From: Flavobacteriaceae bacterium
GTDB taxonomy: Bacteria; Bacteroidota; Bacteroidia; Flavobacteriales; Flavobacteriaceae
Reading direction: 5' to 3'
DNA: 64,000 nucleotides
Assembly (NCBI GenBank): GCA_022428005.1
Contig: JAKMDI010000002.1
Span: forward strand, 62,001-126,000
Positions within the stretch are counted from its first letter, which is position 1; each line of letters begins with the position of its first letter. The position numbers were made by a program, and so were the translations under genes. The notes under the pieces are model-generated. The model saw only the letters and a program-made list of their open reading frames with translations. It did no database searches and was not told where the DNA came from. Of this stretch, positions 24,813 to 33,782 are shown piece after piece.

Positions 24813-27218
24813 ATGAAAATCCAAGAACAGAATACCACACTGAGCTTTGAGGACTATAAAATTCAAGTCCTGGAAGACTATAAAATCATGGTTACCAGCC
24901 GAGAAACCAGTCTATTAGGTCGTAGAGAGGTTTTAATGGGCAAGGGCACCTTTGGTATTTTTGGCGATGGAAAAGAATTGCCTCAAGTGGTGTTAAATCG
25001 TTTTTTTAAAAAAGGAGACTATCGCTCCGGCTACTATCGAGACCAAACTCTATTAATGGCGCAAGGCCACCTTTCACCTGTTCAACTTTTTGCGGCCATC
25101 TACGCCCATCCCGACCAAGAAAAAGAACCCATGTCTGCTGGCCGACAAATGGTAGGCCATTTTTCCACTCCACTCATCAACGAAGATGGTACTTGGCTTG
25201 ATCAAACAAAAACAACAAACCACGTGGCCGATGTATCCTCTACAGCTGCTCAGATGCCACGACTTATAGGCCTTGCGCAAGCTTCTAAAATATACAGGAA
25301 CTTAAAGATAAAAAATGCAGAAAAGTTTTCTAAAGAGGGAAATGAAATAGCATGGGGGACCATTGGCAATGCCAGCACCAGCGAAGGCTTGTTTTTTGAA
25401 GCCATGAATGCTGCTGGTGTACTTCAGGTGCCAATGGTTATGAGTGTTTGGGATGATGATTACGGTATCTCTGTAGAAAACAGCCAACAAACCACCAAGG
25501 AGAGTATTTCAAAAGCAATGGAGGGTTTTGGAAGAGAAACAGATGTTGACGGCATTGAAATCTTAGAAGTGAAAGGATGGGATTACCCTGGGCTTATAAA
25601 AACCTATGCCTACGCTGAAAAGCTAGCCAGAGAAAAACATGTTCCAGTAATGATCCATGTGACAGAATTGACCCAACCCCTCGGACATTCAACCTCTGGA
25701 TCCCACGAGCGTTATAAATCTTCTGATCGACTGGCTTGGGAAAAAGAATTCGATTGCAACATAAAGATGAGAGAATGGATGCTCTCCAATAGTATTTGTG
25801 ATGCACAACAATTAGAGCAAATTGAATCAAGCATCAAAAAAGAAGTCAGAGCGGCCAAAAAAACAGCTTGGAATGAATATCAAAAACCGATGCTTGAACT
25901 GAGAGATCAGCTCAACGGTTTTTTAAAAGTATTTGTGACCCAAACAAACAATGATGTTGAATTAAAAATGCTTTTTAAAAATCTAAATGATAAAACAGAG
26001 CTTTTTTACCACGATATAATTGCTACCGCCCGAAAAACCCGACCTATACTAATCAAAAACAAGGTCAAAAACACCCATGGTTTTATTAAATGGTTGGAGG
26101 AAACCAAACAATACTTACAAGATAAATATTCTTCAAATCTGTTCAGTGAGGGGATCAATGCTACTGACCAGGTTCCTGTGATACTTCCTAAATATGACAG
26201 TGATTCCCCTGAGGTTGACGGGAGAATCATTTTAAGGGATAATTTTGATGCCCTTCTTAACAGTGATGATCGTATCATCATCTTTGGTCAAGACAGTGGT
26301 AAAATTGGAGGAGTTAATCAGGGATTAGAGGGATTACAAAAGAAATTCGGAAAAATGCGCGTGGCTGACGCTGGAATCAGAGAAGCGACTATTGTTGGAC
26401 AAGGGATGGGCATGGCCGTTAGAGGATTAAAACCCATTGCTGAGATTCAGTACTTGGACTACATTTTATATTGTATTAATATCCTTAGTGATGATTTGGC
26501 TACCATGAGTTACCGTACCAAAGGGAGACAACTGGCACCACTCATTATAAGAACCCGAGGACACCGCTTAGAGGGAATCTGGCACTCAGGATCTCCGATG
26601 GCAGGTTTAATCAATTTGATCAGAGGTGTATTTTTATTGGTACCGAGGAACATGACCCAAGCCGCAGGTTTTTATAATACCTTACTTAAAGCAAATCAAC
26701 CCGCTGTGTTGATAGAGTCCTTAAATGGATACCGCATTAAAGAAAAAAAACCCAATAATTTAGGAGAATACTGTCTTCCTGTTGGTGAAATTGAGGTCTT
26801 AAAAGAAGGTGCCGATATTACTTTAATTTCTTACGGTTCCACACTGAGAATCGTTCAAAATGTCGCTTTAACATTGGAACATTACCACATCGATGCTGAG
26901 GTTATTGACATTCAAACATTAATTCCCTTTGACATAACCAAAGAAATCAGAAGCAGCATTGCTAAAACCAATCGTTTATTGATTGTTGACGAGGACATGC
27001 CCGGGGGTGCCTCAGCCTATATATTGCAACAATTACTGGAAAAACAAAATATCTTTCCACTCTTGGACAGCGAACCGAAACTACTCACGGCCAAAGAGCA
27101 CAGGCCCCCTTACGCTGAAGACGGTGACTACTTCTCCAAACCTTCCGCTGATGATGTTTTTGAAAGTGTTTATGAAATAATGCATGAGCACGACCCAGTG
27201 AAGTACCCCAAATTATAG
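24813..27218 (+). CDS. Fused alpha/beta E1 component of a 2-oxoacid dehydrogenase
   Basis: 801 aa. The N-terminal half is the E1 alpha TPP-binding part (GTIGNASTSEGLFFEAMNAA, then VWDDDYGIS). The C-terminal half from about 460 is E1 beta (FGQDSGKIGGVNQGLEGL, IREATIVGQGMGMAVRGLKP, and TTFC-like C-terminal VIDIQTLIPFDI). The closest functional label is branched-chain or 2-oxoisovalerate-type dehydrogenase; the substrate is uncertain. It oxidatively decarboxylates a 2-oxoacid and transfers the acyl group to a lipoyl E2 encoded elsewhere. No E2 or E3 gene is adjacent. It is convergent with holA with one base between stops. Confidence 0.9.
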   Translation: MKIQEQNTTLSFEDYKIQVLEDYKIMVTSRETSLLGRREVLMGKGTFGIFGDGKELPQVVLNRFFKKGDYRSGYYRDQTLLMAQGHLSPVQLFAAIYAHPDQEKEPMSAGRQMVGHFSTPLINEDGTWLDQTKTTNHVADVSSTAAQMPRLIGLAQASKIYRNLKIKNAEKFSKEGNEIAWGTIGNASTSEGLFFEAMNAAGVLQVPMVMSVWDDDYGISVENSQQTTKESISKAMEGFGRETDVDGIEILEVKGWDYPGLIKTYAYAEKLAREKHVPVMIHVTELTQPLGHSTSGSHERYKSSDRLAWEKEFDCNIKMREWMLSNSICDAQQLEQIESSIKKEVRAAKKTAWNEYQKPMLELRDQLNGFLKVFVTQTNNDVELKMLFKNLNDKTELFYHDIIATARKTRPILIKNKVKNTHGFIKWLEETKQYLQDKYSSNLFSEGINATDQVPVILPKYDSDSPEVDGRIILRDNFDALLNSDDRIIIFGQDSGKIGGVNQGLEGLQKKFGKMRVADAGIREATIVGQGMGMAVRGLKPIAEIQYLDYILYCINILSDDLATMSYRTKGRQLAPLIIRTRGHRLEGIWHSGSPMAGLINLIRGVFLLVPRNMTQAAGFYNTLLKANQPAVLIESLNGYRIKEKKPNNLGEYCLPVGEIEVLKEGADITLISYGSTLRIVQNVALTLEHYHIDAEVIDIQTLIPFDITKEIRSSIAKTNRLLIVDEDMPGGASAYILQQLLEKQNIFPLLDSEPKLLTAKEHRPPYAEDGDYFSKPSADDVFESVYEIMHEHDPVKYPKL

Positions 27219-27219
27219 G

Positions 27220-28221
27220 CTAAGCAGCAAATACCTTTACCAACAAGTCCTGCATGATTTCGTGTTGTTGCAAGGACTTTACTCCAACCCCTTTACTTTT
27301 TAAATCCGCCTCTAAAATAAATGCTATGGCTTTACTGGATTGCTTTAACGTAAATTTCCGCGATGCAGATTCATAATCTTTTACAAAATAAGGACTGACG
27401 CCCAACAGGGCTGCTGCTTTTGATTTGTTCTCGAGCCCATGATAAATCAATATTCGTCTGAAAAAATTATAACAACCCCAAATCGTCAATACCAAAGGAT
27501 GATTTTTAGGATTTTCAGACATGTACTTGATAATTTTTATACATTGATAAAAATCACGCTTACCCATGGCCTTGTAGAGTTCAAAATTATTGTAGTCCTT
27601 ACTAAAACCTATGTGCTGCTCAACATGCTGGGCAGTGATTGTTGTGTTTGGGGCCAAAATGATTTTTAACTTGACAATTTCTTTTTCAATTTTACTGAGG
27701 TCACTGCCCATAGACTCCGTTAAAATTTGCAATGCACCTCCATCTATTTTAAACTGAGCCTCTTTCAATCGTGATGCAATCCATTGCCCTACTTGGTTTT
27801 CGTAGAGGGTTTTGGTTTCCAAAACCACTCCATTTTTTTTGACAGCCTTGTACAGTTTTTTTCTTTTGTCAAATAGTTTGTACTTATAACAAAAAACAAT
27901 GATGGTTTGGGGTTGCGGATGGGAGAGATAAGCTGCCAGCAGGTCAGTTGATTTATCCAAGTGCTGTGCCTCTCGAACTACAACCAAATGATGGGACGCG
28001 ATCATCGGAAAGCGTTTCGCAGACTCTACTATTTGAGCTGCTGTTACCTCTTTTCCATAGAACAATGAATAATCGAATGACCGGGATGCCTCATCCACCA
28101 ATTGTTCAGTAATCTTGTTTTCGATTTTATCAATAAAATAGGGCTCCAAACCCGACAACAGATAGAATGGTTGATAGACACCACGCTCCAAAGAGGACAT
28201 TAACTGATTAAATTCCTGCAT
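27220..28221 (-). CDS. holA: DNA polymerase III subunit delta
   Basis: 333 aa, normal HolA length. It opens the beta clamp inside the clamp-loader complex. Visible stretches: an N-terminal nucleotide-fold region (LLSGLEPYFIDKIENKI), RFPMIASHHLVVVREAQ, SMGSDLSKIEKEIVKL, and a C-terminal helical part (LLGVSPYFVKDYESASRKF). It is divergent from the HsdR_N nuclease with about 28 bases between starts, and convergent with the E1 gene. Confidence comes from the overall pattern, since delta is poorly conserved. Confidence 0.85.
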   Translation of the reverse strand: MQEFNQLMSSLERGVYQPFYLLSGLEPYFIDKIENKITEQLVDEASRSFDYSLFYGKEVTAAQIVESAKRFPMIASHHLVVVREAQHLDKSTDLLAAYLSHPQPQTIIVFCYKYKLFDKRKKLYKAVKKNGVVLETKTLYENQVGQWIASRLKEAQFKIDGGALQILTESMGSDLSKIEKEIVKLKIILAPNTTITAQHVEQHIGFSKDYNNFELYKAMGKRDFYQCIKIIKYMSENPKNHPLVLTIWGCYNFFRRILIYHGLENKSKAAALLGVSPYFVKDYESASRKFTLKQSSKAIAFILEADLKSKGVGVKSLQQHEIMQDLLVKVFAA

Positions 28222-28249
28222 CTAAAAAAATAATATGCAATTTTGCACA

Positions 28250-28702
28250 ATGATAAAACTTAATTTTCCCGATTATCAATATTCTATTAAAAGTAAGGAA
28301 AATAAATCCTATATTTTTGACCCAATAAGAAAAAAATGGCTGGTCTTAAATCCTGAAGAATGGGTCCGGCAAAATTGTGTGCAATTCTTGATCAATGAAA
28401 AAAAATTCCCCATCGGATTATTACAAGTAGAAAAAAAAATCGAGGTTTTCAACACTGTGAAAAGGTACGATCTGGTGGTTTTTAACACCGAAAAAAAAAT
28501 ATCACTTCTGGTGGAATGTAAGTCACCTTCTGTAAAAATTACACAAGAAGCATTTGATCAAATCGCACGATACAACACTGTAATTCAAAGCGAATACTTA
28601 ATGCTTACCAACGGCCTGGATCATTTTTATTATCAAATGGATTTTAAAGAAAAAAAATATATTTATTTGACTGATTTACCCACATATAATAGTCTAAAAT
28701 GA
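28250..28702 (+). CDS. Stand-alone HsdR_N-type PD-(D/E)XK nuclease domain protein
   Basis: 150 aa from ATG 28250; an ATG 15 bases upstream (MQFCT) is less likely. The product is only the nuclease domain of type I restriction HsdR subunits (HSDR_N_2-like). Catalytic residues: D74 in KRYDLVVFN and E89-x-K91 in LLVECKSPSV, followed by the QIARYNTV helix. No helicase, methylase or specificity subunit is near. In Bacteroidota this single-domain protein commonly sits beside holA, suggesting a conserved DNA-repair or replication-linked nuclease and not a restriction system; this is inference. The ATGA overlap with the glycosyltransferase gene couples translation. Confidence 0.8.
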   Translation: MIKLNFPDYQYSIKSKENKSYIFDPIRKKWLVLNPEEWVRQNCVQFLINEKKFPIGLLQVEKKIEVFNTVKRYDLVVFNTEKKISLLVECKSPSVKITQEAFDQIARYNTVIQSEYLMLTNGLDHFYYQMDFKEKKYIYLTDLPTYNSLK

Positions 28703-29679
28703 CAAAAATTGCTGTTGCCATATTAAATTGGAATGGGGAAGAATTGCTCAGACGTTTTCTAAAGTCAATTGTTGAAAACAGTCCAGACGATAGTATATAC
28801 CTGATTGATAACGCCTCAAATGACGGCTCGGTTACTTTTGTAAAAAATAGTTTTCCTGCTGTGAATATTATTCAATTGGACAAAAATTACGGCTATGCTG
28901 GGGGGTACAACAAAGGATTGATCGGTATTAAAGAAGACATACTGTGTTTGATAAACAATGACGTATTCGTACCTGAAGGGTGGTTGACTCCGTTTAAAAA
29001 TCATTTCAAAAAAAATCCCCATACCGCAATCGCTCAACCGCACGTCATGGACTTAAACCAACCCGATCTGTTTGAGTATGCTGGCGCTGCCGGAGGTTAT
29101 ATTGACCGTTTGGGTTACCCCTATTGTCGGGGGAGAGTATTCCATCATTTGGAAAAAGACCGAGGACAATACGATTTTGACCAGAAGGTATTTTGGGCCA
29201 GTGGAGCCTGTTTTTTCATTAGGAAAAATGTGTTTAACTCCCTGGGGGGGTTCGACGAAGATTTTTTTGCCCACATGGAGGAAATCGATTTGTGCTGGAG
29301 AGCACAAAACGAAAATCATGATATATATTCCCTATACCAAACCAAAGTACAACATCAGGGGGGCGGGACGCTAAAAATATCTCCAAAAAAAACCTTTTAT
29401 AATTTTAGGAATTCCCTCTATCTTTTGGTTAAAAACCTTCCCGAAAAAAGAAATCAAAGAATCTTAGAGCGCTTGTTTATGGATGGTATAGCGGTGTTGT
29501 TTTTTATTCTTCAGTTAAAAATACTTTCTGCCTTTGCTGTTATAAAAGCTCATTTTTGTTTTTACAAGCACGTTTCTGTAATGATCAGAAAAAGAACAGA
29601 AAAAGCCGATAGAGCCCACTATTACACAGAAACTCATCTTCCGTTTCGCTTTTTTCTAACGAACAAAAAGATTTTATAG
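28699..29679 (+). CDS. Family 2 glycosyltransferase
   Basis: 326 aa. A GT-A fold fills residues 1-250: AILNWNGEELLRRFLKS, YLIDNASNDGS, the donor/metal region CLINNDVFVPEGW, WASGACFFIRKNVF and GGFDEDFFAHMEEIDLCWRA, the typical rhamnosyl/GT2 pattern. A hydrophobic stretch near the C-terminus (about 262-290) could anchor it in the membrane. It probably transfers sugars for surface polysaccharide; acceptor unknown. It overlaps the upstream nuclease gene by four bases, an odd pairing conserved in many flavobacteria. Confidence 0.88.
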   Translation: MTKIAVAILNWNGEELLRRFLKSIVENSPDDSIYLIDNASNDGSVTFVKNSFPAVNIIQLDKNYGYAGGYNKGLIGIKEDILCLINNDVFVPEGWLTPFKNHFKKNPHTAIAQPHVMDLNQPDLFEYAGAAGGYIDRLGYPYCRGRVFHHLEKDRGQYDFDQKVFWASGACFFIRKNVFNSLGGFDEDFFAHMEEIDLCWRAQNENHDIYSLYQTKVQHQGGGTLKISPKKTFYNFRNSLYLLVKNLPEKRNQRILERLFMDGIAVLFFILQLKILSAFAVIKAHFCFYKHVSVMIRKRTEKADRAHYYTETHLPFRFFLTNKKIL

Positions 29680-29684
29680 TCACC

Positions 29685-29714
29685 TTGCTTTTTTAACATT
29701 TTATATTACTTTTA
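29685..29714 (+). promoter_or_regulatory. Promoter of the OmpA-family gene
   Basis: TTG at 29685-29687, spacer of 19 nt, then TACTTTTA at 29707-29714 (TAnnTTTA). Spacing matches the Bacteroidota -33/-7 rule. The ATG is 32 nt further, leaving a leader of about 25 nt. Confidence 0.5.
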
Positions 29715-29746
29715 CAGATGTTTAATAAAATTTACAACCAAAAACA

Positions 29747-30592
29747 ATGAAAAAATATATTGCTACAGCCACAATATTCGCTGTTTTGCTCTCTTCATGT
29801 GTTTCTCAACAGAAATACACTGAACTTGAGGCACTTCAACAAGACACTAAAAATCTCTTAGACAGTGCTACGGTAAAATTGAATACTTGTAATGAAGAAA
29901 AGGAAGCTGCAGAGGCCAGATTGGCTACATTGCAAGAAAGAGTAAATTTCCTTCAAGCCAACAACCAAGACTTGATCAATAACATCGGCAACCTTACTAC
30001 GCTATCTCAAAAAGGTGCTGAAAACTTAGAAAAGTCCTTGGAAAGCATGAAAGAAAAGGACATCAGAATTCAAACCATGCAGGAAGCCGTTACCAAAAAA
30101 GATTCTGTAACCCTCGCATTGGTTACCAGTCTTAAAGGTGTGCTTGGCAATATGAGCGACGAAGACATTGAAATCAACGTAGAAAAAGGTGTGGTCTATG
30201 TTTCCATTTCTGACAAACTATTGTTTAGAAGCGGTAGCTATACCGTTACCAATAAGGCCAAAGAAGTTTTAGGTAAAGTTGCGAAAGTAGTAAATGACAA
30301 GCCAGACATTGAGTTTATGGTTGAAGGACATACAGACAATGTGCCGATCAAAATCGATGGTATCGATGATAACTGGGACTTGAGTGTAAAACGTGCCACC
30401 TCTGTTATCAGAATTTTACAAAACGACTATGATGTAAGCCCTGCAAGAATGACTGCAGCCGGTCGCAGCTACTACATGCCACTTGTCGACAATGACAACG
30501 CTGCCAACAGAGCTAAGAACAGAAGAACAAGAATTGTGGTTCTTCCAAAACTGGATCAGTTCTACGACTTGATTCAACAAGGCATGCAATAA
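29747..30592 (+). CDS. OmpA-family lipoprotein
   Basis: 281 aa. Lipoprotein signal with lipobox LLSSC (Cys 18). Residues about 25-125 form a coiled coil of heptad-like helices (EEKEAAEARLATLQERVNFL). The C-terminal domain (about 150-275) is OmpA-like and binds peptidoglycan: FRSGSYTVTNKAKEVL, MVEGHTDNVPI and NRAKNRRTRIVVLP are the family landmarks. The protein likely tethers the outer membrane to the cell wall. It has its own promoter and is followed by a strong terminator, so it is monocistronic and probably well expressed. Confidence 0.92.
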   Translation: MKKYIATATIFAVLLSSCVSQQKYTELEALQQDTKNLLDSATVKLNTCNEEKEAAEARLATLQERVNFLQANNQDLINNIGNLTTLSQKGAENLEKSLESMKEKDIRIQTMQEAVTKKDSVTLALVTSLKGVLGNMSDEDIEINVEKGVVYVSISDKLLFRSGSYTVTNKAKEVLGKVAKVVNDKPDIEFMVEGHTDNVPIKIDGIDDNWDLSVKRATSVIRILQNDYDVSPARMTAAGRSYYMPLVDNDNAANRAKNRRTRIVVLPKLDQFYDLIQQGMQ

Positions 30593-30610
30593 ACATTGCA
30601 CTGATTTCTA

Positions 30611-30641
30611 AAAAGCACTCTTTCGGGAGTGCTTTTTTTTT
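30611..30641 (+). terminator. Rho-independent terminator after the OmpA gene
   Basis: A perfect 10-bp stem AAAAGCACTC/GAGTGCTTTT (30611-30620 with 30627-30636) encloses the loop TTTCGG and is followed by a T run. The A run on the other side also makes it usable for the convergent minus-strand gene, whose stop lies at its right edge. Confidence 0.92.
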
Positions 30642-31257
30642 ATAATAAATTTAAATCCCCCTTGCCTGCTCTTAAAATTTCTGGGGAAGTTCCGCAGAGA
30701 TCGACAATTGTAGAGGGAATGTTCCCTCCGAATCCATCGGCCAACATCAAATCTATTTTATCCTGCCACCGATCGAAGATTATCTCTGGATCTGTTGTGT
30801 AGTCCAGTATCTCATCTTCATCATGTAATGAAGTCGTGATCAGGGGGACTTCAATAAAATCCATCAAAGAGTCCAGGATGGGATGAAAAGCCATTCTAAC
30901 ACCAATCGATTTTCTTTTTTCAAAAGGCTTGGGCAATTTTAGCGAAGGAAGGATAAAGGTATATGGACCTGGCAAACAGCGTTTTAATAGCTTAAAAGTA
31001 GGGTTGTTTAATGGTTTGACGTATTTTGATAAATCACTGAAATCTCTTATAAAAAAACTAAAAGAAGCCTTTTCCAAACGAACGGCTTTCAGGTCTGCCA
31101 AGCGTTGCAGTCCAAGGGTGTTGTTACTCAGACACCCCAAGGCATAAACAGTATCGGTAGGATAGATGATCACGCCCCCCTCTCCGAGGGTCTTTGCTGC
31201 TTGTGCAATCAATTTCAAATTGGGATTGGAGTTGTAGAATTGTAAAACTGATCCCAT
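30640..31257 (-). CDS. L-threonylcarbamoyladenylate synthase-like protein (Sua5/YciO/YrdC family)
   Basis: 205 aa. The YrdC fold is clear: IIYPTDTVYALGCLSNN (PTDTVYGLG-like), a KxR motif region with LADLKAVRLEKASFSFFI, LPGPYTFIL and SIGVRMAFHP. Members make threonylcarbamoyl-AMP for t6A tRNA modification, but YciO-like members have unclear activity, and this sequence (STIVDLCGTSPEILRAGKGD) fits the YciO side. It overlaps the helicase stop by one base (TGATG), so they are one transcript. Confidence 0.85.
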   Translation of the reverse strand: MGSVLQFYNSNPNLKLIAQAAKTLGEGGVIIYPTDTVYALGCLSNNTLGLQRLADLKAVRLEKASFSFFIRDFSDLSKYVKPLNNPTFKLLKRCLPGPYTFILPSLKLPKPFEKRKSIGVRMAFHPILDSLMDFIEVPLITTSLHDEDEILDYTTDPEIIFDRWQDKIDLMLADGFGGNIPSTIVDLCGTSPEILRAGKGDLNLL

Positions 31258-33593
31258 CAGTCTTTGACTTTTAATTTAGCAAAACGCAAAAGTAAATGTT
31301 TTTGTCCTACCCCTTTAAAATCGATTAGCGCTTTTTTATCATTACCCTTTCCTTCAATGGTGAGAACTTCTCCATATCCAAAACGGGCATGTTCGACCCT
31401 TTTCCCCACTTCCAAGCCGATTGTCTCCTGGGAAAAATCTGTTGTATCATTTGCGTCAGAGGCGTTGATTTTCCTCAGTTTACCCAATTGATTTTGACTG
31501 GGTGCAGTATTGATTTTGGTGGTGCTTCCCGCCGGTGGATTGACTTTTTTGGGAGTCTGATATCCTCCAAAAACACCTTTGTCTATCATCGGTTTAAAGA
31601 CATAATCGTCTTTTGGAATAATATAATCGAGGTATTTTTCATCCATTTCCTCTATAAAACGGCTGGGTTCGGCATCCACCAATTTGCCCCAGCGGTATCG
31701 CGATAAAGTATAGGTGAGTATGGCTTTTTGCTCAGCACGTGTTAGCGCCACATAAAAAAGTCGCCGCTCCTCCTCCAGCTCGCTTCTTGTGTTTAAGCTC
31801 AGGGCAGACGGAAACAAATCTTCCTCCATTCCTACTATAAAAACCACAGGAAACTCCAGTCCTTTGGACAAGTGAATCGTCATTAGATAAACGAAATCCT
31901 CATCTCCTTCTGTTTCGGTATCAAAATCCGTAGCCAAAGCAACGTCTTCCAAAAATTCACTTAAGTTGCCTTTAGCATCTGCCAATTCTTTTTGACCTTC
32001 AACAAAATCTCGTATACCATTGAGCAGCTCCTCAATGTTTTCAACCTTTGAGACCCCTTCTGGCGTACCGTCTTTTTTTAATTCCAAAACCAATCCGCTC
32101 TTTTTGGTGACCAAATCGGCTATTTCAAAGGCATTCGACTTTTCATTTTCAATTTTTAAACTCAAAATTAAATCTACAAAACCTTCAATTTTCTTTAAGG
32201 TACCTGCATTCAATCCTAAGTTCAGTTGTGAGGCCTTCTCAAGGGTTTCAAAAAGGGAAAGATCATTGTGCTTGGCGCCAATAATCAGCTTATCCAAAGT
32301 AGTCTGTCCAATTCCACGAGCAGGATAATTGAGCACGCGTTTCAGGCTTTCTTCATCTTTCGGGTTAATGAGTAATCGCAAATAGGCCAAAAGGTCTTTT
32401 ATTTCCTTTCTCTGATAAAAAGAGAGCCCACCATATATTCGGTAAGGGATGTCTCGTTTTCGCAAAGCGTCTTCTATGGCTCTGGATTGGGCGTTGGTGC
32501 GGTAAAGAATTGCGAATTCTCTATTTTGTCGCTGCTCTTGCATTTTCTGCTCAAAGATCTGCGCTGCCACTTCCCTGCCCTCGTCTGCGTCTGTATTGCA
32601 ACGTTGCACCTTTATTTTGCTCCCTTCAAGGTTGGAGGTCCACACCACCTTTTCGATTTTATTTTTATTGTGACTAATGATTGAATTCGCTGCGTTTACA
32701 ATATTCTTGGTCGAACGGTAATTTTGTTCCAACCGGTACAATTTTACACCATCGTAATCCTTTTGGAAATTGAGAATGTTGTTGATGTTTGCCCCGCGAA
32801 AACCATAAATACTCTGTGCGTCGTCGCCAACCACACAGATATTTTGGAATTTATCGGACAATGCTCTCACAATCAGGTATTGGGAATGGTTGGTGTCTTG
32901 GTACTCATCGACAAGGATGTAGCGAAAGCGGTCTTGATATTTAGCCAAAACCGAGGGATGCAGGTTTAGTAACTCGTTTGTTTTCAGTAGCAGGTCGTCA
33001 AAATCCATAGCGCCAGCCTTAAAACAACGATCTACATATTCTTTGTAAATCTCCCCTATTTTAGGACGTCGGGAAAGCAGGTCGGCCTCCTGAACATCAG
33101 GGTCATTAAAATAAGCTTTTACCGTGATCAGACTGTTTTTAAATGATGAAATTCTGTTGCGAATCTGTTTGAACTTGTAAACATCTTTGTCCAATCCCAT
33201 TTCCTTTATGATCGATGCGATCAAGCGCCCGCTATCTTGGGTATCATAGATAGTAAAGTCTCTGGGGAAACCTAATTTATCCGCCTCTTGCCTTAAAATC
33301 CTGGCAAAAACAGAATGAAACGTACCCATCCATAGATTTTTGGCTTCTCCCTCGCCCACCAATGTGGCGATTCGGGCTTTCATCTCCCGAGAGGCTTTGT
33401 TGGTAAAAGTTAATGCTAGTATAGAAAAAGCATCTACCCCTTGATCCATCAAATGGGCTATACGAAAAGTCAAAACACGTGTTTTGCCAGAGCCCGCCCC
33501 AGCAATTACCATCAATGGCCCATCCTTGTGGAGCACGGGTGCTAATTGTGATTCATTAAGCTCTTCTAGGTAATTGGAAGCAGTATCATTCAC
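31257..33593 (-). CDS. UvrD/PcrA-type superfamily 1 DNA helicase
   Basis: 778 aa. A 3'-5' helicase of DNA repair and replication-conflict resolution. Motifs: Walker A AGAGSGKTRVL (31-41), TFTNKASREM, DEYQDTNHSQY (motif II), VGDDAQSIYGFRGA (motif III), MTIHLSKGLEFPVVFI (motif V) and VALTRAEQKAILTY (motif VI). The C-terminus has a Tudor-like tail (VEHARFGYGEVLTIEG), as in PcrA/UvrD of Bacteroidota. Start is GTG at 33593; a TAATTTTA box sits 4 nt upstream. It precedes the YrdC-like gene in an operon. Confidence 0.93.
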   Translation of the reverse strand: MNDTASNYLEELNESQLAPVLHKDGPLMVIAGAGSGKTRVLTFRIAHLMDQGVDAFSILALTFTNKASREMKARIATLVGEGEAKNLWMGTFHSVFARILRQEADKLGFPRDFTIYDTQDSGRLIASIIKEMGLDKDVYKFKQIRNRISSFKNSLITVKAYFNDPDVQEADLLSRRPKIGEIYKEYVDRCFKAGAMDFDDLLLKTNELLNLHPSVLAKYQDRFRYILVDEYQDTNHSQYLIVRALSDKFQNICVVGDDAQSIYGFRGANINNILNFQKDYDGVKLYRLEQNYRSTKNIVNAANSIISHNKNKIEKVVWTSNLEGSKIKVQRCNTDADEGREVAAQIFEQKMQEQRQNREFAILYRTNAQSRAIEDALRKRDIPYRIYGGLSFYQRKEIKDLLAYLRLLINPKDEESLKRVLNYPARGIGQTTLDKLIIGAKHNDLSLFETLEKASQLNLGLNAGTLKKIEGFVDLILSLKIENEKSNAFEIADLVTKKSGLVLELKKDGTPEGVSKVENIEELLNGIRDFVEGQKELADAKGNLSEFLEDVALATDFDTETEGDEDFVYLMTIHLSKGLEFPVVFIVGMEEDLFPSALSLNTRSELEEERRLFYVALTRAEQKAILTYTLSRYRWGKLVDAEPSRFIEEMDEKYLDYIIPKDDYVFKPMIDKGVFGGYQTPKKVNPPAGSTTKINTAPSQNQLGKLRKINASDANDTTDFSQETIGLEVGKRVEHARFGYGEVLTIEGKGNDKKALIDFKGVGQKHLLLRFAKLKVKD

Positions 33594-33597
33594 ATTT

Positions 33598-33605
33598 TAA
33601 AATTA
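33598..33605 (-). promoter_or_regulatory. Candidate -7 box (TAATTTTA) abutting the helicase start
   Basis: TAnnTTTA on the minus strand, only 4 nt before the GTG start; one mismatch to consensus, but the same spacing as the glmM and smpB boxes. Confidence 0.35.
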
Positions 33606-33643
33606 ATGTAATATTTAAAAACTATAAAGCCTTGATACTATAG

Positions 33644-33652
33644 TTATCCACA
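33644..33652 (+). promoter_or_regulatory. Single DnaA-box-like site (TTATCCACA)
   Basis: A perfect TTATCCACA lies in the AT-rich divergent gap between the helicase and recG. Two TTTACGGAA direct repeats follow at 33676 and 33721. Only one box was found, so it is not by itself an origin; a DnaA-regulated promoter or chance are the other readings. Confidence 0.3.
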
Positions 33653-33782
33653 GCTTTATAATGTTCTATGTTTACTTTACGGAATAAATTCAATGTGCTT
33701 TGAAGGCTATTTATCTTAAATTTACGGAAGTTGTAAACAATTCAAATCGAACCTTTCTTAAATCAATTATTTTAGAGGGATT

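Noticed and set aside
33644-33652. Replication origin in the helicase/recG gap
   Set aside because: Only one DnaA box was found and no origin-type gene neighbourhood (dnaA, dnaN) is present.
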